Below are positions 20,990 through 32,180 of a DNA stretch of 64,000 bases, one piece after another; position 1 is the stretch's first letter; each line of letters opens with the position of its first letter. The translations under genes and the position numbers were made by a program. Location of the stretch: positions 75,528,696 to 75,592,695 of the forward strand of contig CM060884.1 of assembly GCA_030762935.1 (NCBI GenBank), read 5' to 3'. The notes under the pieces are model-generated. The model saw only the letters and a program-made list of their open reading frames with translations. It had not been told where the DNA came from and ran no database searches. The DNA is from Hymenopus coronatus (Eukaryota > Arthropoda > Insecta > Mantodea > Hymenopodidae).

Positions 20990-22029
20990 TGTTCAAAATA
21001 TTAATATGTTATCTACATCATGCTAATCAAGATAAATATGAGTAGAATTAGTCTTGTTACTAGCTCCTTGTAAGTAGAATGGACACATGCTAAAGCGACT
21101 GTCTTTTCTGTAAAATGCCGGTCGCTATGTGAAACAATTAAATTTTGAATCTCTTTGCTTTCCTGGAGTAAACAAATGAGAAACGAGAAGAAGGATATCT
21201 CCGTTTGTGGCTAAAATTGAAACTTATAATCAGGAATATCTCGAAAACTATTAATTCTACAAGAAATGTACACAGCGTGTGCTTTAATGAGATCTACATT
21301 TTGTGTAGTAAGGTTTTGGATATCTCTTACGGTTGTCTTCTATACAAAGTCATCCAGAATGAAGAGGTCTTCAGAGGCTATTCCCATAAAGTCTAAGATA
21401 TATATTTCGTTTGTCATAATAATTATCTTAAACACGCGATATTTTAATTAAAATTTGTAGAGCCATTTTTGAGAAAATCAAATTTCTCTAAACATGTTTC
21501 ATATAAAGGATGGTAGTAAGTGTAATAAGTTTTTGTCTGTCTGTTATAGTTTACCAGTTATAAAAAATTCAGAAGAATTTGTCCAGAATAAAGAGATATT
21601 CACAGGCCAGAAATTCAATACACATATCTATTTTATTTCAGTAAATATCTTAAATATAAGACATCTTAACCAAAATCGTTGGAACCCTTTTTAGAAAACC
21701 AAATCTTCGAAATTTTTTCCATGTAAAGGATAGTTGAGGCTAATGGGATATTCTTGGAAATCTTCATGCTACTTCCTTGGAGTCTTTTTTCCATGAGAGT
21801 GTAATTTGAAGTTGAAGGGATGTTCTTGGAAATATTTGTATCACCTCTTTGGGGGATACTTAGCCTAAATGTTAATTTTGTTATTTCACCAAGACACACG
21901 CACATTTTTCAAAAAATGTGTTGTTTTTTTTTTTTGGTTCAGGGCGTCCCAAAGCATGTCTTTCCGGTGAAATTTCGGTATTGAATTTTTGTGTGTAATA
22001 CAATACTTTCTCTATACCCTATGTACATA
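20990..22029 (+). mobile_element. Two overlapping divergent HLR fragments
   Basis: A divergent subfamily copy (20990-21520, marker AAACAAATGAGAAACGAGAA) is followed by a second plus-oriented segment (about 21525-22029) that repeats the AAGTTTTTGTCTGTCTGTTA block and runs to the hairpin start ACCCTATGTACATAT. A LINE fragment interrupts the hairpin here. Confidence 0.75.
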
Positions 22030-23152
22030 TGGCGTTACATCTGATTGCTCAAACTATAGACCTATTAGTATATTGCCAATTAGTCAAAGGTTTTTGAAAT
22101 TATTTTAAATAAACAAATCACACACTATTTTACTGAAAATGCATTATTTATCAATTGTCAATTTGGCTTTAGATCTTTTTAAATACCTTGATAAAGGTGA
22201 TTTGGTTCATAGTGTATTTTTCGATTTAACAAATGGTAGTTACTCTGATTTTAAATTAGTTACGCATGGTGTCCCACAGGGCTCTGTGCTTGGCCCTTTA
22301 TTTTTTATAATATCCGAGATGGTTGCCTAGAAAAATATTTGTATGCGGACGATTTGGCAGTAAGTATCTCTGTCAATTCTGCACGATAATCTCAACGTAT
22401 TACTGATAAATTGTGCAAATACAATAGTCTTGTTCTCAATTATTAGAAAATAATTGACCTCACTTTTAATATTAGTTGCCCTGCTTTTTTAACTTTAACT
22501 AGTACAACATTTCTAGGCATTCATTTCGAACCTAGTCTAGGTTCGTGTTCACATATTAATTATATCGCCAGCAAAGTAAGCAGAGGTATATTTATGTTAC
22601 GATTTTTAAAAAATCATGTGTGTTCCAATGTTTTGATATCAGTTTATTATGGACAAATCCAAAGCCATTTGAGTTATGGTATTTTATTTTGGGGCAGCCA
22701 TGCTTTAGCTAAAAAATACTTTTATTACAGAAAAAGGCAATTCGAATATTATGTGATGTAGCCCCAGAACTCATTATAAACCTTTATTTGTTAAGTTGGG
22801 TGTTTAAACTTTGACTTCATTGTTTGTGTTCCATTGCCTCTTATTTGCTAAGACAAACAGTCATAAATACAATCTATGTTCCGAAATCCATCTTCATCAC
22901 ACCAGAACTAGTTCCAATATTTACATAAATAGATGTAAGATACAAAATTCCTTTGAGACAATATCATTAAATCTATTTAACAAACTCAGTAGAAGTACTT
23001 AAGTTCTTTTCATTGAATGTTTTAAGAGGTCAGTGAAGCACATTATGATTTCAAATCCATTTTATTGGCTCGATGAATTTTATAATACTGCCAATTGTTT
23101 TTAATACTACTTGTAATTGACGTTACTTTGTTCTGGCAAATAAACTTATGTA
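22030..23152 (+). pseudogene. Decayed non-LTR retrotransposon reverse transcriptase, 3' part
   Basis: Pieces in several frames spell conserved reverse-transcriptase blocks. They are SNYRPISILPISQ (about 22050-22090), GVPQGSVLGPLFF (22269-22307), YLYADDLAVSI with the catalytic YADD (about 22339-22371), and FLGIHFEPSLGS then LRFLKNH and YYGQIQSHLSYGILFWG (about 22510-22697). A C-terminal stretch with HHTRTSSNIYINRCKIQNS follows (about 22893-22950). Stops and frameshifts separate them, and the palm before GVPQG is mostly deleted. The motif set fits Jockey/CR1-like LINEs; the clade is not resolved. It is inserted inside an HLR hairpin, whose remainder resumes at 23153. Confidence 0.8.
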
Positions 23153-23177
23153 TCTACTTCGAGTAGAGAAAGTAAAA
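23153..23177 (+). mobile_element. HLR 3' tip after LINE insertion
   Basis: CTTCGAGTAGAGAAAGTAAA completes the hairpin interrupted at 22029. Confidence 0.7.
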
Positions 23178-23888
23178 AGAAGGCTTTAGACAGTTCAAAC
23201 TGGGTATGCTATTCTTAATGTACGTGGCTCGTTAAAGTATTAATTAAGCAGCCCGAATACTGAAAGAATGCCAACTCCGATCATTGCAGTTAATTTGAAG
23301 GTGAGCAGCTTCAGGCTTTATTAAAAGAAGGACTACAATTAAGTCGTTATTAACATTCATTTGAAGCGAGCAAGATCCTCCCCAGGCACTCCCTCACTCT
23401 TCTCGTAATGATGCACGTTTAGACGTCAAAGGTAAGAATAAGGAAGGATTTCGTCTCGCTTTACCGAATTATTACTTCTTTGTGGTTCAAAGAAAATGAA
23501 GAATAAAGAAGAGAGACGGTTAACGAAGCACAAGAGAATGTTGATAATTTTGACAGGAAGAGTTATGAATAGGAACAAAGGTTTCTTAAAGACACCTGTT
23601 TGTTCTTAATGTTAAATTAGAATGTCACTTTTGTTTCTTGTTTGGGTCGGCTCCTTTATTTCATCTTCTCCATATTGCTTCAGAGGGAAACAGAAGAAGA
23701 TAAAGCCTCTACCCTCTTGTTCAAATAACGACAGGTGAAGTAAACATTTATTTTAACCTCTCGCTATCATTTTTACTTTCCCCTCATTTCTTAAACAAAC
23801 ATTCGCTAAGAAAACTGTGTTTTCACATCACATTCTCTACTTGTTCTGCAGCATACAATTTTTACAAAACCTTACTCATCTATACTTA
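23178..23888. other. Unassigned interval
   Basis: No gene, RNA or repeat recognised in about 710 bp. It is one of the longer stretches free of the dominant repeat. Confidence 0.35.
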
Positions 23889-23920
23889 CGAAGGGTGTTC
23901 AGTAAGTCCTTAGAAAAAGT
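23889..23920. repeat. Solo mariner-type terminal repeat
   Basis: TACGAAGGGTGTTCAGTAAG followed by TCCTTAGAAA resembles the TACGAGGGGCATTTGACAAG + TCCTTAGAAA end of the mariner relic at 34199. No internal mariner sequence is attached. Confidence 0.5.
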
Positions 23921-23922
23921 CC

Positions 23923-24530
23923 TTTTTTACTTTCTCTGCATGTACTATGTATATAGTGTATAGAGAAGGTATTGCACTCCACCCAAAAACTCGATACCGA
24001 GATTTTACTAGAAATATATGCCTTGGGGTCCCCTGTATCAAAAAAAAAAAAATTTTCACAAACAGGTCCATGTGTGCCCGTGTGTCTGTGAACATAACTC
24101 AAAAACGAAAACGCGGTAAAATACCAAACTTGATATTTAAATTCAGTACATACCAGGGATGCGACACGAAGTTTTTGAGAAAAATCCCCTCACCCCAAAC
24201 TACTCTATACATGCAACTTTTTTCGAAAATGTTGATTTTTTCAAAAAAATGGCTCTAATGATTTTGATTAAATATTGTATGCTTAAGATATTTTTATGGG
24301 AAACAAAATGTATATCTAGAATTTTCTAGGAATAGCCTCTGAAGACCTCTTCATTCTGGAAACCTTTTGTATAACTGGCAAACAGTAAGAGATACACAAA
24401 AACTTACTACACAGAAATGTAGATCTCATTAAAACACACTATTTATGTCATATACTTTTTTTCTGTTAACCGTTTTTGAGATACTACGGTTCATTAGTTT
24501 CAATTTTAGCCAGTTAAACTTTCCTCAAAC
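23923..24530 (-). mobile_element. HLR, 5'-truncated
   Basis: It starts TTTTACTTTCTCTGCATGTA with the hairpin and stops within the 5' third (after CAGTTAAACTTTCCTCAAAC). Confidence 0.85.
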
Positions 24531-24569
24531 GAGAACACATCTTTCTCTCGGTTATCGCTTGTATATACC

Positions 24570-24810
24570 TGGAAAGCTAAGGAACACACTAAACTTAAAT
24601 ACCAAATTTGATATTTTACCGACTTTTCGTTTTCGAGTTGTCGTGTTCACAGACACACGGACACACACGGACCTTTTTGTGAAAATGCTTTTTTTTGAAT
24701 ATTGAGGACCCCAAAACATATATTTCAGGTGAAATCTGGGTATCAAATTTTGTTGTGGAGTACAATACCTTCTCTATACATATGTACATAGTGCGTATAG
24801 AGAAAGTCAA
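24570..24810 (+). mobile_element. HLR 3' part
   Basis: A plus-oriented segment runs from CTGGAAAGCTAAGGAACACA through the microsatellite to the hairpin and GAGAAAGTCAAAA. It faces the preceding minus copy. Confidence 0.8.
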
Positions 24811-24825
24811 AACGAAGGGACATAT

Positions 24826-25034
24826 TACAGCGTACCTCTCTAGCGTAGTGGTTATGATACTGGCTTTCAAGTGAAAAATAGTTTCCGAGTTCGGGTCTCG
24901 TTCACGTATCTCGGCACTTCGTCTGGAATGAACCAAAAAATAATAAGAAACATGACCGGAATCGAACTCATGACCTTTGGGATAGCAGCTTCCCGCGTTA
25001 AGCATTGAGCTAACAGTGCAGTTGAAAAAACGCC
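24826..25034. mobile_element. SINE-like element with two convergent tRNA-like heads (family E)
   Basis: The plus-strand head at about 24838-24905 has A box TCTAGCGTAGTGGTTATG and B box GAGTTCGGGTCTCG. The minus-strand head at about 24957-25030 has A box GTTAGCTCAATGCTTAACG and B box GAGTTCGATTCCGG. The two point toward each other across about 50 bp. The structure could be a dimeric or inverted SINE, or two independent insertions. Neither half folds as a complete canonical tRNA. Confidence 0.55.
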
Positions 25035-25827
25035 CCCAGAGTAGGCTACATAGCTCACTGAATGCTCATGAATGCTCAGTGTCGCAAGGGATTAGTTCGA
25101 GATTTTACAGATTTTTGTGTTATTAAATCTTGAAAACGGTAGTAACGAGTTCCCAAAAAGTCGATATCTCTACACTTGGGCAGCAGTGTTCAAGACATTG
25201 TAAGTAATTTTTTCAACCTAGTTTGCTTTAACACCGACTTATCAGCAACTGATACCCACATGTTTAATGTTATGTTTATCTGGGGACCATGCATCGCCGA
25301 TCTCAAAGTACTTATATCAGTCACGTGCACAATCTCGCTAATTATTTGGGTGTAGTTCATTAACACCCTGTATTTCTTATATTAAACCTGTGTAAATTAT
25401 GAATTTAACTAATAACATATAAAGCGGGCTAATTTACTGTTGCACAAGGGCTGGTTGGAACGCTTCTCTCCTCTGTGGGAACTGAATCCTTTTTATGTAG
25501 AACTCCGGGTTGCTGGCAGAGAGGCAGAGAGGGTGTGGAATGGCTGTAGTCATAAAGTTAGACAGGGATCTGCAAGCTTTGCAGGTTCCTGGTCAATGTT
25601 TCGAGTCCCTTAATACCGTTACAGTTCTCCCAGCTGTAGTGCTCACTCAAGCTCTTATAAAAACAATATATTCCTTTATTCATGCAGAAACAATACAATA
25701 TTTCAATGTGAACACAAAATATAGTTCATAAAAAAGTATGTACTTTGATATAAAACATATGAGTCCATTTTATCGAAGGGATGGAAACTTCCAAACAAAA
25801 CATACCAGCTCAGAGCGGAGGGAAAAA
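25035..25827. other. Unassigned interval
   Basis: No gene is supported. The frame at 25510-25731 lacks known domains. A B-box-like TGTTTCGAGTCCC at 25597 might be another decayed tRNA-like element. Confidence 0.3.
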
Positions 25828-25828
25828 G

Positions 25829-26562
25829 TCTCATGTGTTCCATTCACATGACTTTCTCTACATCTCTGCAACAAATTATTGTTAAAAAGCCTATGTTTAT
25901 ATTTACTTCATGCTAATCGAGAAAAAATTAACAGAAAGTGTCTTATTACTTGCTTCCTTGTAAGTAGAACTAAATTACGGGAGTACCATAGGTTAAAGTG
26001 ATAGTCAAATGCTGGTTCCTATGTGACTGAAATTCCTTTGTTTGTGTGGACAGGAGTTAACAAACTCCTGTATGAGAAAAATATAATTTTTTAAACCTGA
26101 AACTAAAAACAAGCAATATCTCAAAAACGATCAACTCCACGAAAAACATGTATATTACATAAACTGTGTGGTTTAAAGTGCGCTACATTTTTGTGTGGTA
26201 AGCTTTTGTCCATCTCTTAGGGTTTAGCAGATGCAAAATTCCGCCAAATTCATCCAGATTAAAGTAGTCTTCAGAGACTATTCCCAGAAAATTCAAGATA
26301 TACATTTTATATACGAGGTAAATATTTTTAAAATTCGATATTTTAATAAAAATCGTTATAGTTATTTTTTTGAGAAAATCAAAATTTCGAAAAAAGTTCT
26401 GAATAAAGGGTAGTTGGGGACCTTTCTCCAGAAATGCTTATTTTGGAGTCAGGGAGACCCAAAACGTGTAGATTTCGGTGAAATCTCGGTATCGAATTTT
26501 TGGGTGCATTACAATATCTTCTCAATAGACTGTATACATAGTACGTGTAGAGAAAGTAAAAA
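25829..26562 (+). mobile_element. HLR, near full-length
   Basis: It starts CTCATGTGTTCCATTCACAT and ends in the hairpin and GTAGAGAAAGTAAAAA, lacking the microsatellite block. Its 3' end is joined directly to the 5' end of another copy (head to tail). Confidence 0.88.
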
Positions 26563-26720
26563 TCTGATGCGTTCCATTCACATACTCTCTCTACATCTCT
26601 GTAACAAAATGTTTGTTAAAAAGCTTTTCCTTCTATCTTCTCCATGCTAATCGAGATATATTATAGGATAATTTATCTTTATTGCTTGATTTCTTCGTAA
26701 ATAGAAAGGAATAAAATGCC
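26563..26720 (+). mobile_element. HLR 5' fragment, head-to-tail
   Basis: TCTGATGCGTTCCATTCACA follows immediately after the AAAGTAAAAA end of the previous copy. It is truncated near AGAAAGGAATAAAAT. The region 26721-26885 shows nothing recognisable. Confidence 0.8.
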
Positions 26721-26885
26721 TGGACATGATTTTCGTCATCATTTAAAACCATGTTTTGGAAGTTTCTCGAGCTGATTGGAAAAAATGCCATAACAAATCG
26801 TTCAGAAGAATGCAAAAATGTATTGATCATAAAGCAGAATACTTCGAGAAACAATAGAGCAATTTTCAATGAGAAATTACAGTTT

Positions 26886-27491
26886 ATACTTTCTCTACAT
26901 GAACTATTTGGTGTATAGAGAAGCTGTTTCACTCGATCCAAAAATTCGTATCCGAAATGTCACCGCAAATATAGGTTTTAGGATACAAAAGAAACATTTC
27001 TGTAAAAAGTCGGTAGATACCAAACGTGATATTTAAGTTTAGTACCTTCCAGGGAAGCGACACGAAGGTTTCGAGAAACATCCCCCACCCCATGCTACCC
27101 TTTTAATGGACAACATTTTATAAATGTTTATTTTCTTAACAATGTCTTTGACGGTTTTCATTAAAATACCGTAAGTTAAAGATATATTCTTTATTATTTA
27201 TTTCAGCTGAAAATACACGAACCTCTATCACGCGGAAATTAGTAAAATCCTGGCCCTGCATAGAAACGGATTTCAATCACGTGATAACCAGCTTTTAAAA
27301 GAGTTTAATATCGTTTTAGCCTAGTGCATTACCTTATTTTCCTTCTACATACAAGGAAGCAAGCAATTAAGACAATTTCTGCTAATGTTTATTTCAATTA
27401 TCGTAAAGTAAATAGAAGAAAATGCTTTTTAACAATAATTTTTGTTATAGCGATGTAGAGAAAGTCATGTGAATAGAATACATCAGATTTT
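26886..27491 (-). mobile_element. HLR, internally deleted, first of a tandem trio
   Basis: It begins ATACTTTCTCTACATGAACT and ends ATAGAATACATCAGATTTT, and abuts the next minus copy without a gap. Confidence 0.85.
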
Positions 27492-27619
27492 ACTTTCTCT
27501 AGCCCCGTTTGTATAATGTACATAGGGATAGCTAAGTATTGTTTTCCACCCAAAAATTCATTGTGGAGATTTCACCGGAAATACATGTTTTAAGAGCCAC
27601 TGAACGATTTGCAATGACA

Positions 27620-28981
27620 TTTTATTTTTTTATTTTTTTAATTTGGAGTGGAGGGGAAATATCCACCTTATGGACTAACCCGGGCAAGCCCGGAGTGTAG
27701 GAGTCTCCCATGTGGGCATACCGACTAAAAAACCCCTCCACCGGTATTAGAAGGAAGAAAGGAGAGGCGGTACCGCATGATTGCACCCGCGGATTCAAGG
27801 CGATAATATTAACTGACTGCAGGGTGCAATCAGAGGGGTGAAATGAGGACCGGGAGACAGACTTGAGCGAGGCCCAGACTGCCACCGCGGAGTATTCGGG
27901 GAGAGGAATGAAGGAATTCTAGGGTGAAGGATGGAGTTAGTGCTGGTTGACTCTGTTGAGCCAGTCGTATTCTGGGACGTTTTCGAGCCTAAGCCCTTGG
28001 CGTCTACTTTGGATGTTGAACTTGGAAGTTTGAGGTGCCGACTTCTCCAGTAGAGCTCTCACCTCCTCCCTGAAGATGAGTCGGATATAGGTGACTGCTG
28101 TTGCTATTGCTTGGTGAAGTTCTGTGTGTGAAGTGGTGCTGTCCTGTTCCTGAAGCCTGTCCTCCAAGGCCGTCAGTTCAGCCGTAAGAATCAGGACCTC
28201 CGCGTGGAGGTCCTGAATGGCCTCACTTAGGCCCTGGATTTCCTTCTGCAGGTTGGTTGGTGTTGGTTGTTCAGTCTGTGGAGATGGCTGTGTAGATGAT
28301 GGTGTCCGGACTGGTTTAAGCAATGAGTGCCTGCTCTTTGGGTAGCTGGGGCACTGGGCTTGCCCGGTGAAATGTCCCGTACCACCACATGTGGCGGAGG
28401 TCATGCCCAGTGCACTCCGAAGTGAATGCGTTGATGCCACAGTAGTGGCACTTCGGCGGCGAAGAGCAGGCTTCTTGGCTGTGCCCGTAGGCAGGGCCGG
28501 TGTCTTTCCTGTCTGCTTGCCTCAGCGTGCAGAAGTCGCCCTAATAAGGGCAACCCTGACGCCAAGGCAGCCTCCAGATCTGATCGGTCCTGTAGCTCCA
28601 CCCTTACTAGTGGTGTCGGGCCCCGGTCACAGATAATTCTCGAGCATGAAGGCCATCTAGATTGTGCAGCGGCGAGGAGGTGCCGGGTGGAGAGATCCCG
28701 AGGGACCCCCCTAACCACGGCACTGTACCGGGGCGGCGTCGGCGTGGAGCTCAGTGGTGGCGGTGATGAAGCATTGTTGGCTGCCGGTGATGCAGCGGCG
28801 GTCGGCGGCGGTGGTGATGGTGAGCGCGGCAAAGGTGCAGCGCTCACTGCCGGTGTAACGGCAGGTGGCGGAGATGCCGGCGAGCACTTCCTACCGGCGG
28901 ATGCCGGAGAAGCGGTGGCTGCTGTAGGAACTGTTGGTCTGCGTTGTTGCTTCCTCTTCGGCATCTCGAAGAAGTCTCCCT
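27620..28981 (-). mobile_element. ORF1-only non-LTR element ('half-LINE')
   Basis: A 1362-bp minus-strand insertion is flanked by the 8-bp direct repeat CAATGACA (27612-27619 and 28982-28989). An A-rich 3' tail appears as TTTTATTTTTTTATTTTTTT at 27620-27640. It is clearly GC-rich against its AT-rich host. It starts about 17 nt before the ORF1 start codon, carries gag-like ORF1, then about 300 bp of 3' sequence, and no endonuclease or reverse transcriptase. It must have been moved by another LINE's machinery. Confidence 0.85.
27937..28964 (-). pseudogene. LINE ORF1 (gag-like) with zinc knuckles, frameshifted
   Basis: The coding content is spread over three minus-strand frames. From 28964 comes a basic then Pro/Ala/Ser-rich N-terminus (MPKRKQQRRPTV...), followed by a folded-looking segment (RYSAVVRGVPRDLSTRHLL..., LVRVELQDRSDLEAALASG) like the RNA-binding part of LINE ORF1 proteins. 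Cys/His knuckles follow in other frames near 28380-28500 (SPPKCHYCGINAFTSECTGH, then CGGTGHFTGQAQC). The last frame (to 27937) has a heptad-like coiled coil (LQKEIQGLSEAIQDLHAEVL). At least two frameshifts break the protein. In intact LINEs ORF1 binds the element RNA in the RNP. Confidence 0.8.
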
Positions 28982-29183
28982 CAATGACAATCGCATAACG
29001 ACAGCTTTTAAAGCATTGACTATCAGTTTAGCTTAGTGCATTCCCTTAGTTCCATTTTACTTATAAAGAACTAAATAATAAAATTCTGCTAATGTTTATC
29101 TCGATTAGAATGGTGTTGTAAGAAGAATTATCTCTCTAGAGACTTTCTAGAGAAAGTCATGTGAGTGAAACACATCAGATTTT

Positions 29184-29935
29184 TACTTTCTCTACACGTA
29201 CTATGTACATAGTGTTTAGAGAAGGTATTGTATTCCACCCAAAAATTCGATATTGAAATTTCATCGGAAATATATGTTTTAGGTCCCCTGAATCCAAAAA
29301 AAAACATTTTTACAAAAAGGTCCGTGTGTGCGTGTGTGTGTGTGTGAGTGTGTGTGTGGATATCATAGCTCAAAAACGAAAAGACCGTTAAATAACAAAC
29401 TTGGTATTTAAGTTTGGCATCTTCCAAGGATGCCACACGAAGATTTTCAAGAAAATCCCCCCACCACCAACTAACCTTTACAAAATTTGCTTTTCTTAAA
29501 AATGCCTGTAACGATTTTGATTAAAATGTCAAATATTAAAGATATTTACCTGTATGTCTTGAATTTTCTGGGAATAGCCTCTGAAGACTACTTACTGTAA
29601 TGTGGATGAATTTTACGGTATTTTGCATAACTGCTAAACCGTAAGAGATGGACAAAAACACCAAAATGTAGAGCACATTAAAACACAAAATTTATGTCAT
29701 ATACATTTTTTTTTATAGAGTTGATCGTTTTTTAGATATTTCTTGTGTAAGGTTTCAGCTTTGAAAACTCATACTTTTCTCTTACGGAATTTGTCAACTC
29801 ATGTCCATACAAACAAAGGAACTTCAGTCACATAGCAACCAAGTTTTGACTATCACTTTAACCTATGGTACTCCCTTATTTGCCTTCTACTTGCAAGAAA
29901 GCAAGTAATAAAACTATTTCTGCTAATGCAGAAGT
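29184..29935 (-). mobile_element. HLR, 5'-truncated, third of the trio
   Basis: It starts TACTTTCTCTACACGTACTA directly after the previous copy's ATCAGATTTT. (TG)n lies at about 29324-29358. It stops near TATTTCTGCTAATGCAGAAG, so the last roughly 100 bp are missing. Confidence 0.88.
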
Positions 29936-30121
29936 ACCCGGTGTGAAAGCTGTTTTGTAAATTTGGAAACATATTACTATACTCACCTTTCTTTTAGTTA
30001 TTAGTGCATGTTATTGTATAAGTTGAAATAAACAGATTTAAGGCCAAATGTTATATGTGGAAACAAAATTTTGGATTTTTACCAATTTTTCACCATAGTA
30101 AAAGGATTAAACCACCACCTT

Positions 30122-30372
30122 AGCCCACATGGTTAGTGTGGTGGTAGCATGTCTGCCTCACATTCAAAAGGTCGTGAGTTCGAATCTCGCTTAGGGTGAG
30201 TTACCCGGATAAGGGTTTTTTGGGGGTTTTCCCTTATCCTGAGAAGGCGAATGTCGAGCAACTTTAAGCTACATGGACCCCGAGATCATTTGAGCAACAA
30301 ATCATCAATTTCATTCATCGTCCGATATGATCAAACCAAGTTAAAGGACGTTAAACTACAAAAAAAAAAAAA
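30122..30372 (+). mobile_element. SINE family B
   Basis: The head (GTGTGGTGGTAGCATGTCTG; B box GAGTTCGAATCTCGC), the body and a poly(A) tail match 8139-8395. A weak CACCACC direct repeat may flank it. Confidence 0.88.
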
Positions 30373-31466
30373 GCACCACCCCCACTTACAGTCTGAGACC
30401 ATTAATTTGCTTCTCTACAATAAGTATTGGCAGTTTATTAATTATTTAACAGTGTATAGTTAAAGAGTGCAAATATTTATTAACTCATGTATTTAGCAGT
30501 GTAAAGATCAGCTTGTAGCAATGCAGAGCAGAAAGTTGACGCCAAGCTAGGAGAGTGCTGTGAGGGGCTCATTGTTAACAGGGTTTCTTTTGTCCAGGCA
30601 CGGGCCAATGACTCACGCCGGGGCTAAACCTTAAAAGTCGGAAAAGAATAATTTTCCATTGTATAGCACGTGTCACGTAGGTGTTGTGGTGCACCCTGGG
30701 AAGAAAACAGTGTATGTTGGGTAATATAGACGTCAATTTCTCGGCCTTTCTGTCCAATCAGAAAGAAGCCGCCATGATAGTAGTTTTAGTACATAAGAAG
30801 CAGAGTACGGCACATCGGGGCTGTCTGCGATTTGCCGCTGTAATACTGTCGGTTGTCATGCTGAACGTCATATAAGTTACATCTCCGCACAAAGTCAAAC
30901 ATTGTAACTCTTAACGAGACTTAGTAGTTAACAGCGCTCTAAGTCAAATATATTCATTCCCAGTGACGTGCATTAAAATTAAATTGTGTAAAGCGGAATC
31001 AAGGAAGAAGAAGTATAAACAAGTACGTGTGAATAATCAAGTATCAAAGTTCATCGTAAATAATTGAGCTAGCAGAATTGTGAAGCAAAGTGCTTATCTC
31101 GCGCCTCCTAGTTACAATAAATTCAAGGAATACAGCATTTATAAGATCACTCCCTAAACTACCCTCATTAGCTGTTCCACCCCGAGAGTGTCAACTATCT
31201 TGCAGACTGAGCCGAGACGAGGCATCTCACCGGTAGTGGATTCACATCAACAGGTACGTGGGTCTACTCATTGGTAGTGGAGTGAGTCTTAGAGCACTAC
31301 CAATGTCACCACAAACCTGGCACGAAACCAGGAACGCCGCATCCGGTGCTCCGAACCTGGTGCTTAATATAATACACCACAACATAGTTACGCAGAAAGT
31401 CACGTGATACGGTTTAAAGGAGCATTGCAATAAAAATAACAGGAATTTGAAGTACAAGTATTACAT
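30373..31466. other. Unassigned interval with promoter-like and hairpin motifs
   Basis: About 1.1 kb lacks HLR sequence. It has a CCAAT-box-like TGTCCAATCAG (30748-30758), a good start context GCCGCCATG (30769-30777) opening only a short frame, a TATAAG at 30870, and two short hairpins (31270-31304 and CCTGGCACGAAACCAGG at about 31316-31332). It might be a solo LTR or a host 5' region; I cannot define ends or a product. Confidence 0.3.
31270..31304. repeat. Perfect 10-bp hairpin
   Basis: ATTGGTAGTG and CACTACCAAT are exact inverses separated by 15 nt. Confidence 0.8.
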
Positions 31467-31566
31467 TATTTAGTTAGCATGAAGTAAATAGAAGCATTAG
31501 CTTTTTAAGAATAATTTGTTGCAGAGATGTAGAGAAAGTAGTGTGACTGGAACACATAGGTTTTTC
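31467..31566 (-). mobile_element. HLR 5' fragment
   Basis: The inverted 5' end only (GCAGAGATGTAGAGAAAGTA, GTGTGACTGGAACACA). Confidence 0.75.
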
Positions 31567-32180
31567 TTTTATTTTTAGGTTTCAAAATATAAATAGTGCC
31601 ACTCGTAGTATTAGAATGGGGTAACGTTATTCAGTGAAAAATCACAAAAGGTTGCAATCATACGTGGATATTTATAGAAAATAACATTTCATAGAAAAAC
31701 TCCTTCGCTATTCAGTAATGTTATATATTAATTAAAGGGAAGTTACATTTATAGAGATATTCCAACAAGTCTTTCGTTCCGCTCAAAGCGATTTTATCAA
31801 AGGCTCGACTGCTATAATTGTGAAGCTCGAGGCGAATATACAAACTGCGTTCTTTTCCTCTTTGCTAGGAGCAGCTGTACTACAGTTAATTAATTCCTGT
31901 GGGCTGCTGGTATTAACGCAATATTGGGCGTGCAGTTGGTAGCGATGAGAGGGCATTAATTCTGCTCACGTACCAACAAACACCCTGCGGCACATCTTCT
32001 GCCCAACGTTCTTATTAGAGCATTAATATCTAGCATCGTTTTTCAAAATAATGCGTCGAAAAGAGAGACGTGATAAATACATCTTATAACGAGCTACAAT
32101 TTATGTTCAACATAGATCTTGAGAACTCTTTTTATGAGAAACGCTCTCAAGACGTGCGCTAAGCGACCCAATTCAGTAAA
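31567..32180. other. Unassigned interval
   Basis: No gene or known repeat recognised. Confidence 0.35.

Larger units (their letters stand above)
27492..29183 (-). mobile_element. HLR split by a half-LINE, second of the trio
   Basis: The left part (27492-27619) has the CCCCGTTTGTATAATGTACA hairpin variant. The right part (28982-29183) resumes at CAATGACAATCGCATAACGA and ends at the inverted 5' terminus. The uninterrupted target is visible in the copy at 15088-15990 (GATTTGCAATGACAATCGCA). Confidence 0.85.

Noticed and set aside
28687..28998. Gly/Ala/Val-rich plus-strand ORF of 103 codons
   Set aside because: It is the antisense shadow of the Pro/Ala/Ser-rich N-terminus of the half-LINE ORF1.
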